A stretch of DNA of 64,000 bases from Amycolatopsis cihanbeyliensis (GTDB lineage Bacteria; Actinomycetota; Actinomycetes; Mycobacteriales; Pseudonocardiaceae). The stretch is taken from assembly GCF_006715045.1 (NCBI RefSeq), contig NZ_VFML01000001.1:4184501-4248500 (forward strand), in the 5' to 3' direction. Below are positions 43,988-54,600 of the stretch, piece after piece; positions within the stretch are counted from its first letter, which is position 1; the number at the start of each line of letters is the position of its first letter. The position numbers and the translations under genes are program-made. The notes beneath the pieces are model-generated. The model searched no databases. It saw nothing but the letters and a program-made list of their open reading frames with translations, and had not been told where the DNA came from.

Positions 43988-45306
43988 GGCAGATCCAGGT
44001 CCACGTCATCGGCCCCGGCAGCGGCGTTGCGCTCGACCTCGGTCAGCTCGTCGACGCGCACGGTCATCGGGTAGTCCACCCGCGGGTCGAACGTCTCGTA
44101 CTCCTCGACCCGATCGAGGACGGCCTCCACCAGCTTGCGCAGGAAGATCCGGGGCACCACCCCAACTCTCCCGCCGAGCTTCCCGGTCATGGCCTTTGCC
44201 AGCTCCGCGACGTAGGCGTCGTCCACCAGCTCGCGCACCCGGTCGGCGTTACGTGCCTGCTCGGCGTAGAGATCACGGACCTTGCGGCCGAGCTCGCCGA
44301 GCCGGTCCAGGTCGAAACCGGGCAGCCGTAACTGCACCGCCCGCGGGTTGTCGAACCGGGCCTCGGTGGTGAAGTCCGTGGCCAGCCGCTGCGCCAGCGG
44401 TGGCAGCCGCTGCGCCCCCTGCTGCCCGTCGTAGAACGCGGGTGTGCCGGTGATCACCAGGAACAGCCCGGGGAAGCGGCCGGAGTCGATCTCGTCCAGC
44501 AACTGGCGCAGTGCGTTCAGACCCTTCTCCCGCACGTCCCCGCGGACCCGCTGCAGCGTCTCGATCTCGTCCAGCACCACCAGCAACCCCGGATGCCCGC
44601 AATCCCGCAGCAGGGTCAGCAAGCCCTGCAGGAATCCCCAGGCGGCGAAGTGGTCCAGGTCGCCACGGACCCCCGCCGCCCGTCGTGCGGAGGCCGCCAC
44701 CGACTTCTGCCCACCCAGCCAGGCGATCAGTCCCTCGGCGGTCGGGGCATCCCCGGCCAGCCGGGCCCGCCGGTACCCGCGCAGCGCCGCGGCGAAGGCG
44801 GGCGTGTTGCGGGCGACCTCGGTCAGCCGCTGCTCCATCAACTCATCGACGGCCGCAGCCAGCGCCTCGGTGTCGTCCTCGGTCACCTCGCCCGCGTCGA
44901 GCACGTCCTCCTCGAGTGTGTAGAACCAGGAGTCCACGATCGCGCGCAGCGCGCTGGGCTGGTGGGTGGCCGTCGCCAGCCGCTCGGTGAGCCTGCGGTA
45001 CACCGTCTCCAGCCGGTGCAGCGGGGTCTCAGTCTCGGAGATCTGCACCTCGGCGGTGGCCAGCCCGGCGCGCTTGGCCCGCTCGGCCAGCCAGCGGGCG
45101 AAGAAGGTCTTGCCCGAGCCGTACTCCCCGCGGATGGCGTGGAAGGCGGCACCGCCACGGGCGATCGTGCCGAGGTCCTCGTCCAGCGCCCCGGTGAAGC
45201 GGTCCAGGCCCACCGCCAGCAGGTCCAGTCCCGCCTGCGGGACGGTGCCCCGCCGCAGCGCGTCGATCACCTCGCGCCGCCGGGCCGCGCTGACCGCGGC
45301 CGTCAT
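43984..45306 (-). CDS. brxD: BREX type 2 ATP-binding protein BrxD
   Basis: AAA-type ATPase of 440 residues (DUF2791). Walker A is GEYGSGKT (60-67) and Walker B LLVVLDEIETLQ, and the pattern FLVITGTPAFYD follows as sensor I. The C-terminal part with RIFLRKLVEAVLDRV is conserved in the family. Each end overlaps a neighbour by four bases (pglZ and brxHI), so translation is tightly coupled. BrxD is a regular member of type 2 and type 6 BREX. Confidence 0.9.
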   Translation of the reverse strand: MTAAVSAARRREVIDALRRGTVPQAGLDLLAVGLDRFTGALDEDLGTIARGGAAFHAIRGEYGSGKTFFARWLAERAKRAGLATAEVQISETETPLHRLETVYRRLTERLATATHQPSALRAIVDSWFYTLEEDVLDAGEVTEDDTEALAAAVDELMEQRLTEVARNTPAFAAALRGYRRARLAGDAPTAEGLIAWLGGQKSVAASARRAAGVRGDLDHFAAWGFLQGLLTLLRDCGHPGLLVVLDEIETLQRVRGDVREKGLNALRQLLDEIDSGRFPGLFLVITGTPAFYDGQQGAQRLPPLAQRLATDFTTEARFDNPRAVQLRLPGFDLDRLGELGRKVRDLYAEQARNADRVRELVDDAYVAELAKAMTGKLGGRVGVVPRIFLRKLVEAVLDRVEEYETFDPRVDYPMTVRVDELTEVERNAAAGADDVDLDLP

Positions 45307-47978
45307 GTGCCGTCCACCTCGAACTGCTCCCGCAACAACTCCACCTGCACCTTGACGTTGCGCCCGGCGTCGATCGGCTCGATAACCGGGTAGCCCTCGA
45401 CGTTCAGCAACCGCTGCAGGGTCGCCAGGAAACCGTCCGGGTTACGAGCGGCGGTGCCCGCGGCCGCCACGACCGCGGTGACCGAGAGCGTGCCGCCCGC
45501 TTCGACGATCCGGTCCAGCACCGCCGCCACCACCTTGGCGGCCGGTGCCTTGCGCACGAACACCTTCTGCGCCTCGTACACCTTGCTGGCGACCACCCGC
45601 TCGCCGAGGCTGGACGGCGCGGGCGCAGCAGGCTCGTGCACCTCGAACAGCGCGGCGCCCTGCTGCGCCGTGGCCTTACCCCGGTCACGCGCGGGCTTGC
45701 GCGGCTCCGGCGCCGCCTCGGGCCGTCCCGAGGAAGTCCCGCGCCACCAGGCCGGGGGCACCGACTCGGGGCTGAGTGCCGACCACCCGGACGGCAGCAG
45801 CTCCCGGCTGGGTAGCAGCACCAGCACCGGAGCGGCCAGCTCGGCGGGGTTGGCTCCACCGTGATAACCGGCCCTGGCTCGCCCGTAATGGATGCCGGTC
45901 CGCCAGGGCACGGTGACCCGGCCACCCCCGTCCCCGACCCGGGGTCCGGTCAGCTCCAGCTCACCCTCCCCCGCGGCTCCGGTACGCCACCGGGCGCCGT
46001 GCTCGCCGTCGATCTCCACGCCCGGCGTGCCCCGGTCCAGTACGTGCCCGTGGTCGGTGGCCAGCAGCACCGGGCGGCCGTAACTGCTCGCCTGCGCGAG
46101 CAACTCGCCGAGGAACCGGATGTCGCCGATCCGCCAGCCCGCACCGGAGCCCGGCCTGCCGCGGCCGAGCGTGTCGTCGATGGTGTCCAGCACGAGGCCG
46201 ACCACCTTGTCCTCGGCCAGCGCGGTCAGCACCTCGCCGTCCAGCCGGTGCCCGGCGCCGCCACCGATCTCGGCCGAGGTGAACAGCTTGGCCTGCTTGC
46301 GGTGCCGCTTCCAGAACGCGGCGAACCCGGCCTGCGCGGTGTCTTCATTGCCGAGGGTTCCACTGAGCAGGGCAGCAAGCCCGGTCCCGCCGGTGGAGGG
46401 GACGGCGGCCGCCGCGGCGAGCCGGGCCCCTGGCTCCGGGCCGGCCTCCACCCAGTGTTGCCACTGGGCCAGCTCCTGCCCCAGCTCGGCGGCCACGGCG
46501 GCGTTCATCCCAGGCAGCACGACCACCAGCGGCACCTTCGACCTGGCCAGCGGAACAGCAACCCGATCCAGCACGTCCTCGATCAGCAGGCAGTCCTGCG
46601 GCGCCTGCGTGGCGGCGCGTTCGGCCCAGGGCGCCAGGCGCTCGGCGAACCGCTGGTCCAGGCGGTCCCGTCGCTGTATGGCCCGCTCGCACAGCCGCCG
46701 GTAGGCATCGGCCACCTGGGGATCGGCCGAGTCGTCCCCGGCCCAGACCACCTCGCGTGCCCAGTCCGCCCAGCCCCACTCGGTGACCTGCTGCCGCAAC
46801 CCGGCGGCTACCGACCTGACCTCGGGTTCGGGTGTGCCGAGCCAGCGGGCGATCCGGACCGCCATCCTGGCCGCCTGGCGCTGCTGGGCATATACCTCGG
46901 CGAGCAGGTGCCGTTCCAGCTCGACCAGCGCGCGCTCGGCGGCGGCCGGGTCGGGTAGCGCCGCCGCCAGGTCACGCTGCCGGGCGCGCAGCGCCGAGGG
47001 CAGCAGCGGGCTGCCCCGCAGCGCCTGCTGGAGCCCGGCCTGCCCGGCCAGCTCGTCGGCCCGGTCCAGTACGCGCAGCACGTCGTCGGCCGCGTGTAGC
47101 CCGCCGCCCGCCGTACCGTGCCGGGCGGAGGCGAGCCAGCGGGCGAGCGTCCCGGCCACCGCCGTCGCGAACTCGCGTACCGCGTCGGCCCGGATGCCGG
47201 GGAACAGCCCGCCCACGGCTACCGCGGTGTCCGGGGTGATCGAGGGGTCGTCCAGCGCGCTGCCCAGCACTCCGAGTGCCATGGTGTTCGCCCCGCGCCC
47301 GGCGGCGACCAGCGCGAGCAGCGGCTCCACCGCCTGCCCGATGGTCTCGGTCAGCCACCTGGTGATGCCCGCCCGCTCGGCGTTCGGCAGCTCGGCGAAC
47401 CGGAGCGGCCCGCCACCGCCCCTGGTCCAGGCCAGCAGCTGGTCGACATCCAGGCCAGCCGCGTCCAGGCCGAGGCGCTGCCCGGTCAGTGCGCGCAACG
47501 CCGCGTCGTAGGTGAGCACCCGGCCCGCCTGTGCCCATCCCTGGGTTGGCTCGGCCGCCAGCAGCGCACTGACCAGCCAACGTGCCTCCCAGATCCGCGG
47601 GTCCAACCGGTTGGCGCCGAACCGGGCGCGGACGACCTCGGCCGGGTCCACGGAGAGCTTGCGCTGCCGGACGGCGTGCCCGCGCAGGTCCCAGTCCAGT
47701 TCCTCGTCGTCGACCTGGGTGGTGACCACCAGCACGTCGCCCTCGCCGGTGCTGCCCTGATGGTCCAGCCAGGCCGCCGCGATGCCGAGTACCCCGGCCT
47801 GGTCGCTGACCTGTACCGCGCAGCGCTGCTCGTCCACGCTGACCGAGAACCGCGTCGGCGCGCCCGGCTCGTAGCTGCCGTGCACCAGGACGAGTCGCCG
47901 TCCGGCCGCGTCGGGCAGGTACTCCTGCAGCAGCGTCTCCAGGACGCGCTTGCTGACCGCCGGGGCAGGCGTGCTCAT
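45303..47978 (-). CDS. pglZ: BREX type 2 protein PglZ (alkaline-phosphatase-like)
   Basis: Core BREX component of 891 residues. The PglZ domain shows VVVLPGMNAAVAAEL, GLVLDTIDDT and the metal-binding LLATDHGH (Asp642, His643, His645), as in the alkaline-phosphatase superfamily. The N-terminal 480 residues are Ala/Arg-rich helices; the last 100 residues look like a winged helix. PglZ has been shown in S. coelicolor Pgl to be toxic without its partners. The ATG overlaps the pglY stop by one base; a much longer open frame on this strand lies inside pglY and is not used. Confidence 0.9.
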   Translation of the reverse strand: MSTPAPAVSKRVLETLLQEYLPDAAGRRLVLVHGSYEPGAPTRFSVSVDEQRCAVQVSDQAGVLGIAAAWLDHQGSTGEGDVLVVTTQVDDEELDWDLRGHAVRQRKLSVDPAEVVRARFGANRLDPRIWEARWLVSALLAAEPTQGWAQAGRVLTYDAALRALTGQRLGLDAAGLDVDQLLAWTRGGGGPLRFAELPNAERAGITRWLTETIGQAVEPLLALVAAGRGANTMALGVLGSALDDPSITPDTAVAVGGLFPGIRADAVREFATAVAGTLARWLASARHGTAGGGLHAADDVLRVLDRADELAGQAGLQQALRGSPLLPSALRARQRDLAAALPDPAAAERALVELERHLLAEVYAQQRQAARMAVRIARWLGTPEPEVRSVAAGLRQQVTEWGWADWAREVVWAGDDSADPQVADAYRRLCERAIQRRDRLDQRFAERLAPWAERAATQAPQDCLLIEDVLDRVAVPLARSKVPLVVVLPGMNAAVAAELGQELAQWQHWVEAGPEPGARLAAAAAVPSTGGTGLAALLSGTLGNEDTAQAGFAAFWKRHRKQAKLFTSAEIGGGAGHRLDGEVLTALAEDKVVGLVLDTIDDTLGRGRPGSGAGWRIGDIRFLGELLAQASSYGRPVLLATDHGHVLDRGTPGVEIDGEHGARWRTGAAGEGELELTGPRVGDGGGRVTVPWRTGIHYGRARAGYHGGANPAELAAPVLVLLPSRELLPSGWSALSPESVPPAWWRGTSSGRPEAAPEPRKPARDRGKATAQQGAALFEVHEPAAPAPSSLGERVVASKVYEAQKVFVRKAPAAKVVAAVLDRIVEAGGTLSVTAVVAAAGTAARNPDGFLATLQRLLNVEGYPVIEPIDAGRNVKVQVELLREQFEVDGT

Positions 47979-50900
47979 CAGCCCTGCCCGTCCCGGGACA
48001 CCGGTCGCCACTCGAGCACCACGTCGACATCGGGGTCGTTCGCGGCGAAGTCGGTGATCTCGCCCTGCACCTCGGCCAGGATCTCCTGCAGCCGTTGCTC
48101 GGCCACGCTTGCCGGGATCTGCCAGGTGCGGCGCCCGGTCTCCGCGGGCGCGGGGGTGGGAGTCGGCTCCGGCTGTGGTTGCGGAGGCGACTGCTCGCGG
48201 TAGTTGGCGTTCTGGATGATCCGCAGCGCGGTGCGCTGCATCTCGATGAGCACCGGCCCGAGTTCGGTGTCCTTCTCCTCGGCATGGGCGGCCGCGTTGA
48301 CCTGGCTGATCAACCGCTCGGCCCGGTCGCCGACCCCGTCCTGGCGGCCGGTGAAGGTGCGCAGGGTTTCCAGCAGCTCCCACTGGGTTCGGTCCAGCGC
48401 GTCGAGCACCGCGGGCGCGGAGGTGATCGTCCTGGCCAGCGCTTTGTCGCCGGCCGGGTTCGGCAGGTGCGCCAGCGTGCGGACCAGCTCGGTGGGGTCG
48501 CTCTTGCCGGAAAGGCTTGCCAGCAGCTCGGCCGCCCGCCGGGTGGCCTGGACCCGTGGCGCTGCGTCGGTCAGGCCGAGCGCCCCGCCGTGCCGTTCCA
48601 GTGACTTGTACAGCCCGTGCATCGCCTGCTCGTGCTGGTTCACCTGATCGTTCACCTGCCCGGCGAGCCTGGCGACGTTCCGCGCGAACAGCACTGGCGC
48701 CACCGAGGCCCCGAACAGGGCCCCCGCCCGGATACGGCCCTGCTCGAACTCCTCCTCGCTGGGCAGTTCCTGCGCCCGCAGCGTCCAGCCGCTGCCGATG
48801 CTGTCCAGGTTGGGCGGTTCGCTCTGCACGATCCCGTGGTAGACCCAGGCCCGGTCGGCCAGCAGCGCGTACCCGGCGATGATCAGGCTGCTGACCTGCT
48901 TGTCCAGGCCGGTGTAGTCCAGCTCGGCGATCCACTCCCGGATGTCGTCCACGGCGTAGTCGCCGGTGACGCCCTTCTTGGTGGCCCACTGGTCGATCCG
49001 CTTGCGCCACTCGTTGTTCAGGATCAGCGGCCCGTCGTGCACCTCGCCGAGCTTGAGCGGGTGCAGGATCCGGCGCACCGGGTCCAGCTGACCGCGTTCC
49101 AGCACTACCCGGCCACCCTCCTCGGCTGCCCTGGTCATGCAGGCCAGCGCGGTGCGCAGCTCGGCGGTGGTGACCGGCTTGCGTTGCTGCTTGGGGTCGA
49201 AGTCGGGATGGTTGGAGTACAGCTCGGCGAACAGGCCATCCGCCAGCTCCTGCACGTTGTACTCGAAAGTGGCGCCACCCTGCAGCCGGGGCTCGTACTC
49301 GGGGTGCAGGGAGAACACGTGGCCCTCCTCCAGCATCGAGCCGTCCATCACGTTGCCCGCGTCGCCCCTGGCGATGCCGTAGAGCTGACCGAGCACGCTG
49401 ACCAGTTGCGTGGTCAGGTTGTCCCGCTGGGCCTGCAGCTGATGCCGCATCCGGATCCGGTCGTCGGTGGACAGCTCGGCGGTGTGGTCGTCCAGCCGGT
49501 TGCGGGTGAGCAGGTAGTTGATCCGCAGCAGCTTGCCGAGCTGGCTGGACCGCTGCTCGGAAAGGAACGCGGGCAGCCACACGATGGTCGCCGCCCGGAC
49601 GCCCTCGCTGCGCAGGTTGTACACCCGGTTCCGGTCCGCGCTGACCCGCTCGTCTCCCTCGTCGAACGGGTAATCGAGGACGAACCGGATCCTGCCCTCG
49701 ATGCTGGGCCTGAACTGGAGGTCCGGTAACGCCTGCCGGTCCCGGACGTTCTCGAAGACGAACTCCGCGGTGCGCCTGCTACCCCGCCAGATGATCTCCC
49801 GCTCGCAGACGAACGCGTCGTCGTCCCGGACACCCATGGCTTCCCACAGCTTCTCCTTGATCCAGATCCGCCGGGCACCGGCGTCGTCCGCGTCGGCGAC
49901 ATCAGCCAGCAATGGCTCGATATCCAGGTCGGAAAGGTGCAGGGCGAACACCGGGTCCTCGTCACCCTCGGAGCGCAGCTGGCCGAACTCGGCCTGGATC
50001 TCGCGCAACCGGGTGACCGCGAGTGAGCCGGGGGAGACGGTGCGGGAGGTGAGCGAGCCGTGGTTGAGCGCGGCCAGCCGGGTACCGGTGAGCCGGTTCA
50101 GCGCGGACACGTCGGGGGCGAGTGAGGCCAGCAGCAGCGTCTTGACCAGCCGCTCGTCGGCGAGGAAGCGGGGGTCGTCGGTGGAGCCGTACTTGTCCTC
50201 AAGGTAGGCGCGCACCCGCTTGTGGAAACGCTGGGCGGCCTCGGCCTCCTTGCGCAGCCGGTCGGTGAACGCCGCCGTGCTGCCCTCGGTGAGCACGTCC
50301 CACAGGTCGCCGAGCGGGATCAGCTCGCCGACTTTCATGTCGTCCCGGCGCCGGTGCAGCATGTCCTGCAGCAGCTTCAGCCCGGTGCGCTCGCGCTGCA
50401 GCGCGCCGGACAGCGCGACGAGGACGTTGAGCAGAGCCGGAGACAGCGGGTAGACGGCGCGAAAGTCGGACCACTGGGCATGCGTGGCGCCGTTCGCGTC
50501 GAGCAGCGCCTCCTTCACCCCGGACTTGACCGAGTCGATCCGGGCGAAGGCGGCGTCCAGCTCGGATTCCTTGCCCGGCAGCGGCTTGAGCACCCGCTCC
50601 TTGATGATCGCGGGCAGGTTGCGGTCCTCGAGGCTGATCGTGTCGAACCGCTCGGCGAGGTACTGCACCTGCTGTTCCAGGTTCTTCACGTCCGCGCCCA
50701 GCACGTCGGCGCCGATGAGCTGGGTGAGGTCCCGCTGCCGGGAGATCAGCGAGATGATCGGCACCGGCCGGTCGGTGTCCCCGGACTCGATCAGTTTCAC
50801 CAGCTTGCTGACCTGGTCGTTCACGAAGTCGCGGCGGGAGAGGTGCGCTTGTAGCCAGAGGATCAGCTCGTCCAGGAAGAGGACCACGCCGTCGTAGCCG

Positions 50901-51694
50901 AGACCCTTGGCGTGCCTGCTGATCACCGAGAGGCCGTTCTCCAGCGGCAGGAAGGCGTCCTTCTCGCCGCGCTTGTTGGAGGCGTAGGAGGCCATCGGGC
51001 CGGAGAGCAGGGCGGACACCAGCGCGTCCCGCAGCGGCTCCCCGGCAGGCGCGGCGAACGCGGCGTCCAGCTCCGCGCTGGTCCACCCGCTCATCTCGTC
51101 CAGCGGCTCGACGTCGTCCTCATCCGCCGGGGCCTGCTCCTCGCGGCCGCCGAGCAGCTCGATGAACTTCTCGTCCCCGATGCTGGCGCGTAGCCCGCGG
51201 GCGTCCCGCAGCATTTCATCGGAGCGGTACACCGGCGGGGTGTCCGCTTTCGGGTGCACTTCCCGGACGGTGTGCACGTACCCGCCGAGCAGTGCGGAGT
51301 CCAGGTCGGTGGCGCCGACCAGGTGGTAGGGCACCATCAGGAACTTCCGCCCGCGCAGCCACTCGTCGTGTTCGGTGAAGACGGGGGCCAGCTCACGCTT
51401 GTCCCGGGCGGCCTCGTGGTCGTTGAGGATGGCCTGCAGCACGGTGAGGAAGTGACTCTTACCGGAGCCGAAGGAACCATGCAGGTAGGCGGCGTGCGAG
51501 CTGCCGTCCCGCAGCGCGGCGCGGACCAGCAGCAACGCCCTGCGGAAGGCGTCGAGGAGCTGGTCGGTGACGACGTACTGGCCGACCATCACCTCGGTGG
51601 CGGTGAACCCCTTGGACAGGTCGATCTTGAAGTCGCCGGAGTGCACCGACTCCGGCATGTCCAGTACGTCGCGCAGATACATCTGCTCGCTCAC
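47978..51694 (-). CDS. pglY: BREX type 2 ATPase PglY
   Basis: Large ATPase of 1238 residues, the type 2 counterpart of BrxC. Walker A is HGSFGSGKSHF (Lys79) and the Walker B-like segment is VVLFLDELILWLQ. The centre and C-terminus are long helical regions with SIGSGWTLRAQELP, and the extreme end carries a Pro/Gln-rich stretch followed by RRTWQIPASVAEQRL. It has no membrane segments. GTG start overlapping the pglX stop (GTGA). It is required for Pgl phage resistance in Streptomyces. Confidence 0.92.
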   Translation of the reverse strand: MSEQMYLRDVLDMPESVHSGDFKIDLSKGFTATEVMVGQYVVTDQLLDAFRRALLLVRAALRDGSSHAAYLHGSFGSGKSHFLTVLQAILNDHEAARDKRELAPVFTEHDEWLRGRKFLMVPYHLVGATDLDSALLGGYVHTVREVHPKADTPPVYRSDEMLRDARGLRASIGDEKFIELLGGREEQAPADEDDVEPLDEMSGWTSAELDAAFAAPAGEPLRDALVSALLSGPMASYASNKRGEKDAFLPLENGLSVISRHAKGLGYDGVVLFLDELILWLQAHLSRRDFVNDQVSKLVKLIESGDTDRPVPIISLISRQRDLTQLIGADVLGADVKNLEQQVQYLAERFDTISLEDRNLPAIIKERVLKPLPGKESELDAAFARIDSVKSGVKEALLDANGATHAQWSDFRAVYPLSPALLNVLVALSGALQRERTGLKLLQDMLHRRRDDMKVGELIPLGDLWDVLTEGSTAAFTDRLRKEAEAAQRFHKRVRAYLEDKYGSTDDPRFLADERLVKTLLLASLAPDVSALNRLTGTRLAALNHGSLTSRTVSPGSLAVTRLREIQAEFGQLRSEGDEDPVFALHLSDLDIEPLLADVADADDAGARRIWIKEKLWEAMGVRDDDAFVCEREIIWRGSRRTAEFVFENVRDRQALPDLQFRPSIEGRIRFVLDYPFDEGDERVSADRNRVYNLRSEGVRAATIVWLPAFLSEQRSSQLGKLLRINYLLTRNRLDDHTAELSTDDRIRMRHQLQAQRDNLTTQLVSVLGQLYGIARGDAGNVMDGSMLEEGHVFSLHPEYEPRLQGGATFEYNVQELADGLFAELYSNHPDFDPKQQRKPVTTAELRTALACMTRAAEEGGRVVLERGQLDPVRRILHPLKLGEVHDGPLILNNEWRKRIDQWATKKGVTGDYAVDDIREWIAELDYTGLDKQVSSLIIAGYALLADRAWVYHGIVQSEPPNLDSIGSGWTLRAQELPSEEEFEQGRIRAGALFGASVAPVLFARNVARLAGQVNDQVNQHEQAMHGLYKSLERHGGALGLTDAAPRVQATRRAAELLASLSGKSDPTELVRTLAHLPNPAGDKALARTITSAPAVLDALDRTQWELLETLRTFTGRQDGVGDRAERLISQVNAAAHAEEKDTELGPVLIEMQRTALRIIQNANYREQSPPQPQPEPTPTPAPAETGRRTWQIPASVAEQRLQEILAEVQGEITDFAANDPDVDVVLEWRPVSRDGQG

Positions 51695-54600
51695 CCGCGT
51701 GCCGCCCCTCTCTTGCGCCGTTGCTCCGGCCGCCAATCCTTCAGATTATCGTCCGTCAGCTGGTGCGTGACCTGCTGCTGGTGCAGGTAGGTCCTGAGCT
51801 CCTCGGCGGGGTTGCCGCCCCACTCCGGGTCGTAGTCACCATGCCACTGGTGCACCCAGGGCATCAGCTCGGCCAGCCCGGCCAGCAGCGGGGTGATTTT
51901 CGCGGTGTCCCGTCCTGCCTGCTCGGTGCGGTCGTTGACCAGGTTGACCAGGGCCTGCGCCTGGTCGAGGTGGTCCCAGCCGGCCCAGCCGAGCAGTAGC
52001 GTCGGGTCGGCGTCCGGGCTCGCCTCCGGGTAGGAGATGAACCGCTCCTTCGGCACGTCCAGCTTGCCCCGGTGCGACCAGTAGGAGGTCTTGCGGAAGT
52101 CGGCGGACTTGTACTTCGGCGGTACCGGGATGTCCAGCCGTTTGCCGGTGCGGTCCTCCTCGCGCTGCTGCTCCCAGACGTCCTCCCACTGGGCGCGCTT
52201 GCGCAGGCCGGTGTCCTTGTACCGCATCGCGGCGAGGTAGGGAACGTGCTCGTCGGCGATGATCCGCTCCAGCACGTCGGCCAGCGGCAGATCCCGGTTG
52301 CCGAGGTGGTCGGCGGCGTAGAGCTGGGCGACCTGGTTCAGGTCCTCGTCCCCGCGTAGCAGGTCGGCGAGCTGATTGACGGTGAGCGTGCGCGGCTGCT
52401 TGATCCCGTCGATCGGCGCGTACCAGAGGTTTTTGTCCTCGCACCGGTCCAGCAGCCAGGTTTCGAGGGCTTCGCGCTCCTTCTTCTCCCAGGGCTCACT
52501 CGCCCACCGCCGCTTGCACTCCGGCCGCTCGATCAGCGCGATGTCCCGGCGGTTCTCGATCGTCTCGATCCGCTTCTCGACGACCCGCTTGTAGCCTGCC
52601 GGCCAGTGCTCCGGAATCTCCGTGATCGGCGTCGACCCATGCCGCTCGAACCAGGCGGTCTCGACCTCTCCGGCCGCCATCTTCCGCGCCAGCACGATCT
52701 CAAACGCCCGCTCGCCGAGCTTGAGCTCCGGCACGTCCTCGTCCTTGGCGCGTAGTTCGGCGGCCTCGGCCTCGGTCAGCAACCCGTAGAGCCGGTAAAC
52801 CTCCCAGTCCAGCTCCTCCTGCTGCGCGATCATCCTCCCCCGGATGCGGGTGTGCTCGGCTCGGGCAGCTTCTAACCGATCCCTGGTCGGTGTGGATTCC
52901 TCCGCGATGGCTGATGGCTCGCAGGCGGCAAGCTCCTGCGCTTGTGAGTCCAATCCTTGCCCGAAGCTGAGTGGAAGTTCGGCAGGAAGTGGAAAATCTT
53001 GTAGCTTGGTCCCGGTGAATTCGAAAAAGCGCTCCCACATCTCGGTCTTGATCCCAGACTGGTAGCCCTCGTTGCCCTTGTTGTGGCTAACTTGCTTGAG
53101 CCAGAAGCAGGCCGTGGACGAGTTGAGGATGCCGAGCAACGCCAGATGATCGTCCTCGCCCGCGTCTGTGGGCAACTTGATGACCGGAGCAGACTGCTTG
53201 AACACCTTACCGCCTCGGTCCAGAACAAAGTGATTGTGTGTCGCTACGAAGCCGAAGGAAATCGACATCGGTGAACGAAAACGGTTCGGGAAGAACATGC
53301 TGTGCTCGAACCACCAGAGCCCGCGTTCTTCAGGTTTATTTCCGAAATCTATTCGCTCTCTCAATGAGGTCCTGTTTGGCCAAGCAAAACGATGCTCGGA
53401 GTTTCCCAGGTCACGTCTGTTGCCTTGTGGATCGTATGGAAAAAGTGTACGTATTGGTGCCTCGATTGTAAAGTCTCGGACGTGTTCGCCGAGGATTACT
53501 GGCACGCAGCCCGTGGAAACATTTCTAGTGTTCGTTGAGGTTCGGGGTAGGTAGAATGCATCGTCTAGGCCGGTGTGAGTGGTGCGCCCGCTACTGTCCA
53601 TACGTTCGCTCAGCCTCGATGCGGGCGAATCTAATGTGACGAGCAGATCCGAAGCTCCGCCACCACTTAGCGACCATGGGTGAGTCGAAAAGCTTTGCCT
53701 CGGTATGTCCTGCGACGACACCCATTCTGAGTCGCTGCCGGGTCGGTCGATCTGATCGACTATTGCCGTCCACACGAATCCGGTAGTCGGATCGTTGGGT
53801 ACGGTCGGCTCGCCCCGTACCCCGAGGACAGTACGGATTGCCTCGTTTGGGTTCGGGTAGGTCTTGCGTCCGACGAGGATGACTGTTGGGGTTCCATGTC
53901 CTGGGATATATGCACCAGAGCTGTCGATCACATAGGTCAAGGCAACGGTCGGGAAGAACTGCTCAATTACCTTCCTTCCAAATTCGCGTTTCATGAACGA
54001 GTTCGCGGTGATCTGGCCGACGAATCCGCCTTCCTGGTCACGTGTGGCCAGGTGGAAAAGTCGCTGAGCGAACGGAACCGACAATGCGTACGTTCCCGCG
54101 CATGCGCTCCAACGTTCCCGATAGTTCTTGTTCTCTTGTTTGTCCTTCACCGTGATGTACGGCGGGTTGCCGACTACCACGTGGTACGACGACGGGGTCA
54201 GGAGTTCGACCTTGTTGACGTACTCGTTCACATCCTCGGTGCGGTAGGTGAACTCCTCGGCCATCGCGAGCAGGTCGCCCTGCTCGCCCTTCACGTCCCG
54301 GCCGTGCATGAGGGAGTCGCCTACCGCGACGTTGATCGGGAACTCCGGTGTGCTGGACAGGCGCTCCGCCCCGCCCGCCTGCATCGCGGCCACCAGCAGC
54401 CGGAAGCGGGCGATCGACGCCGCGAACGGGTTCTTGTCGCAGCCGTGCACGGACCGTAGCGAGCGGCGGATCAGGTCCCAGTCGTCCACCCCGGGTGCGG
54501 TCTTGCGCCACTTGTCCAGCAGCCGGTGGAAGATGCCGAGCAGGAAGTGGCCGGAGCCGCAGGCAGGGTCGATGGTGCGCAGGCCGTGCAGGGCCCGCTC

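Noticed and set aside
45303..49580. A 1425-codon frame for PglZ
   Set aside because: The first 534 codons lie within pglY in another frame; the ATG at 47978 overlaps the pglY stop and gives normal PglZ length.
53896..54459. Plus-strand frames opposite the AT-rich part of pglX, which might suggest an inserted gene
   Set aside because: pglX stays open throughout with conserved motifs on both sides; the antisense frames have no recognisable content.
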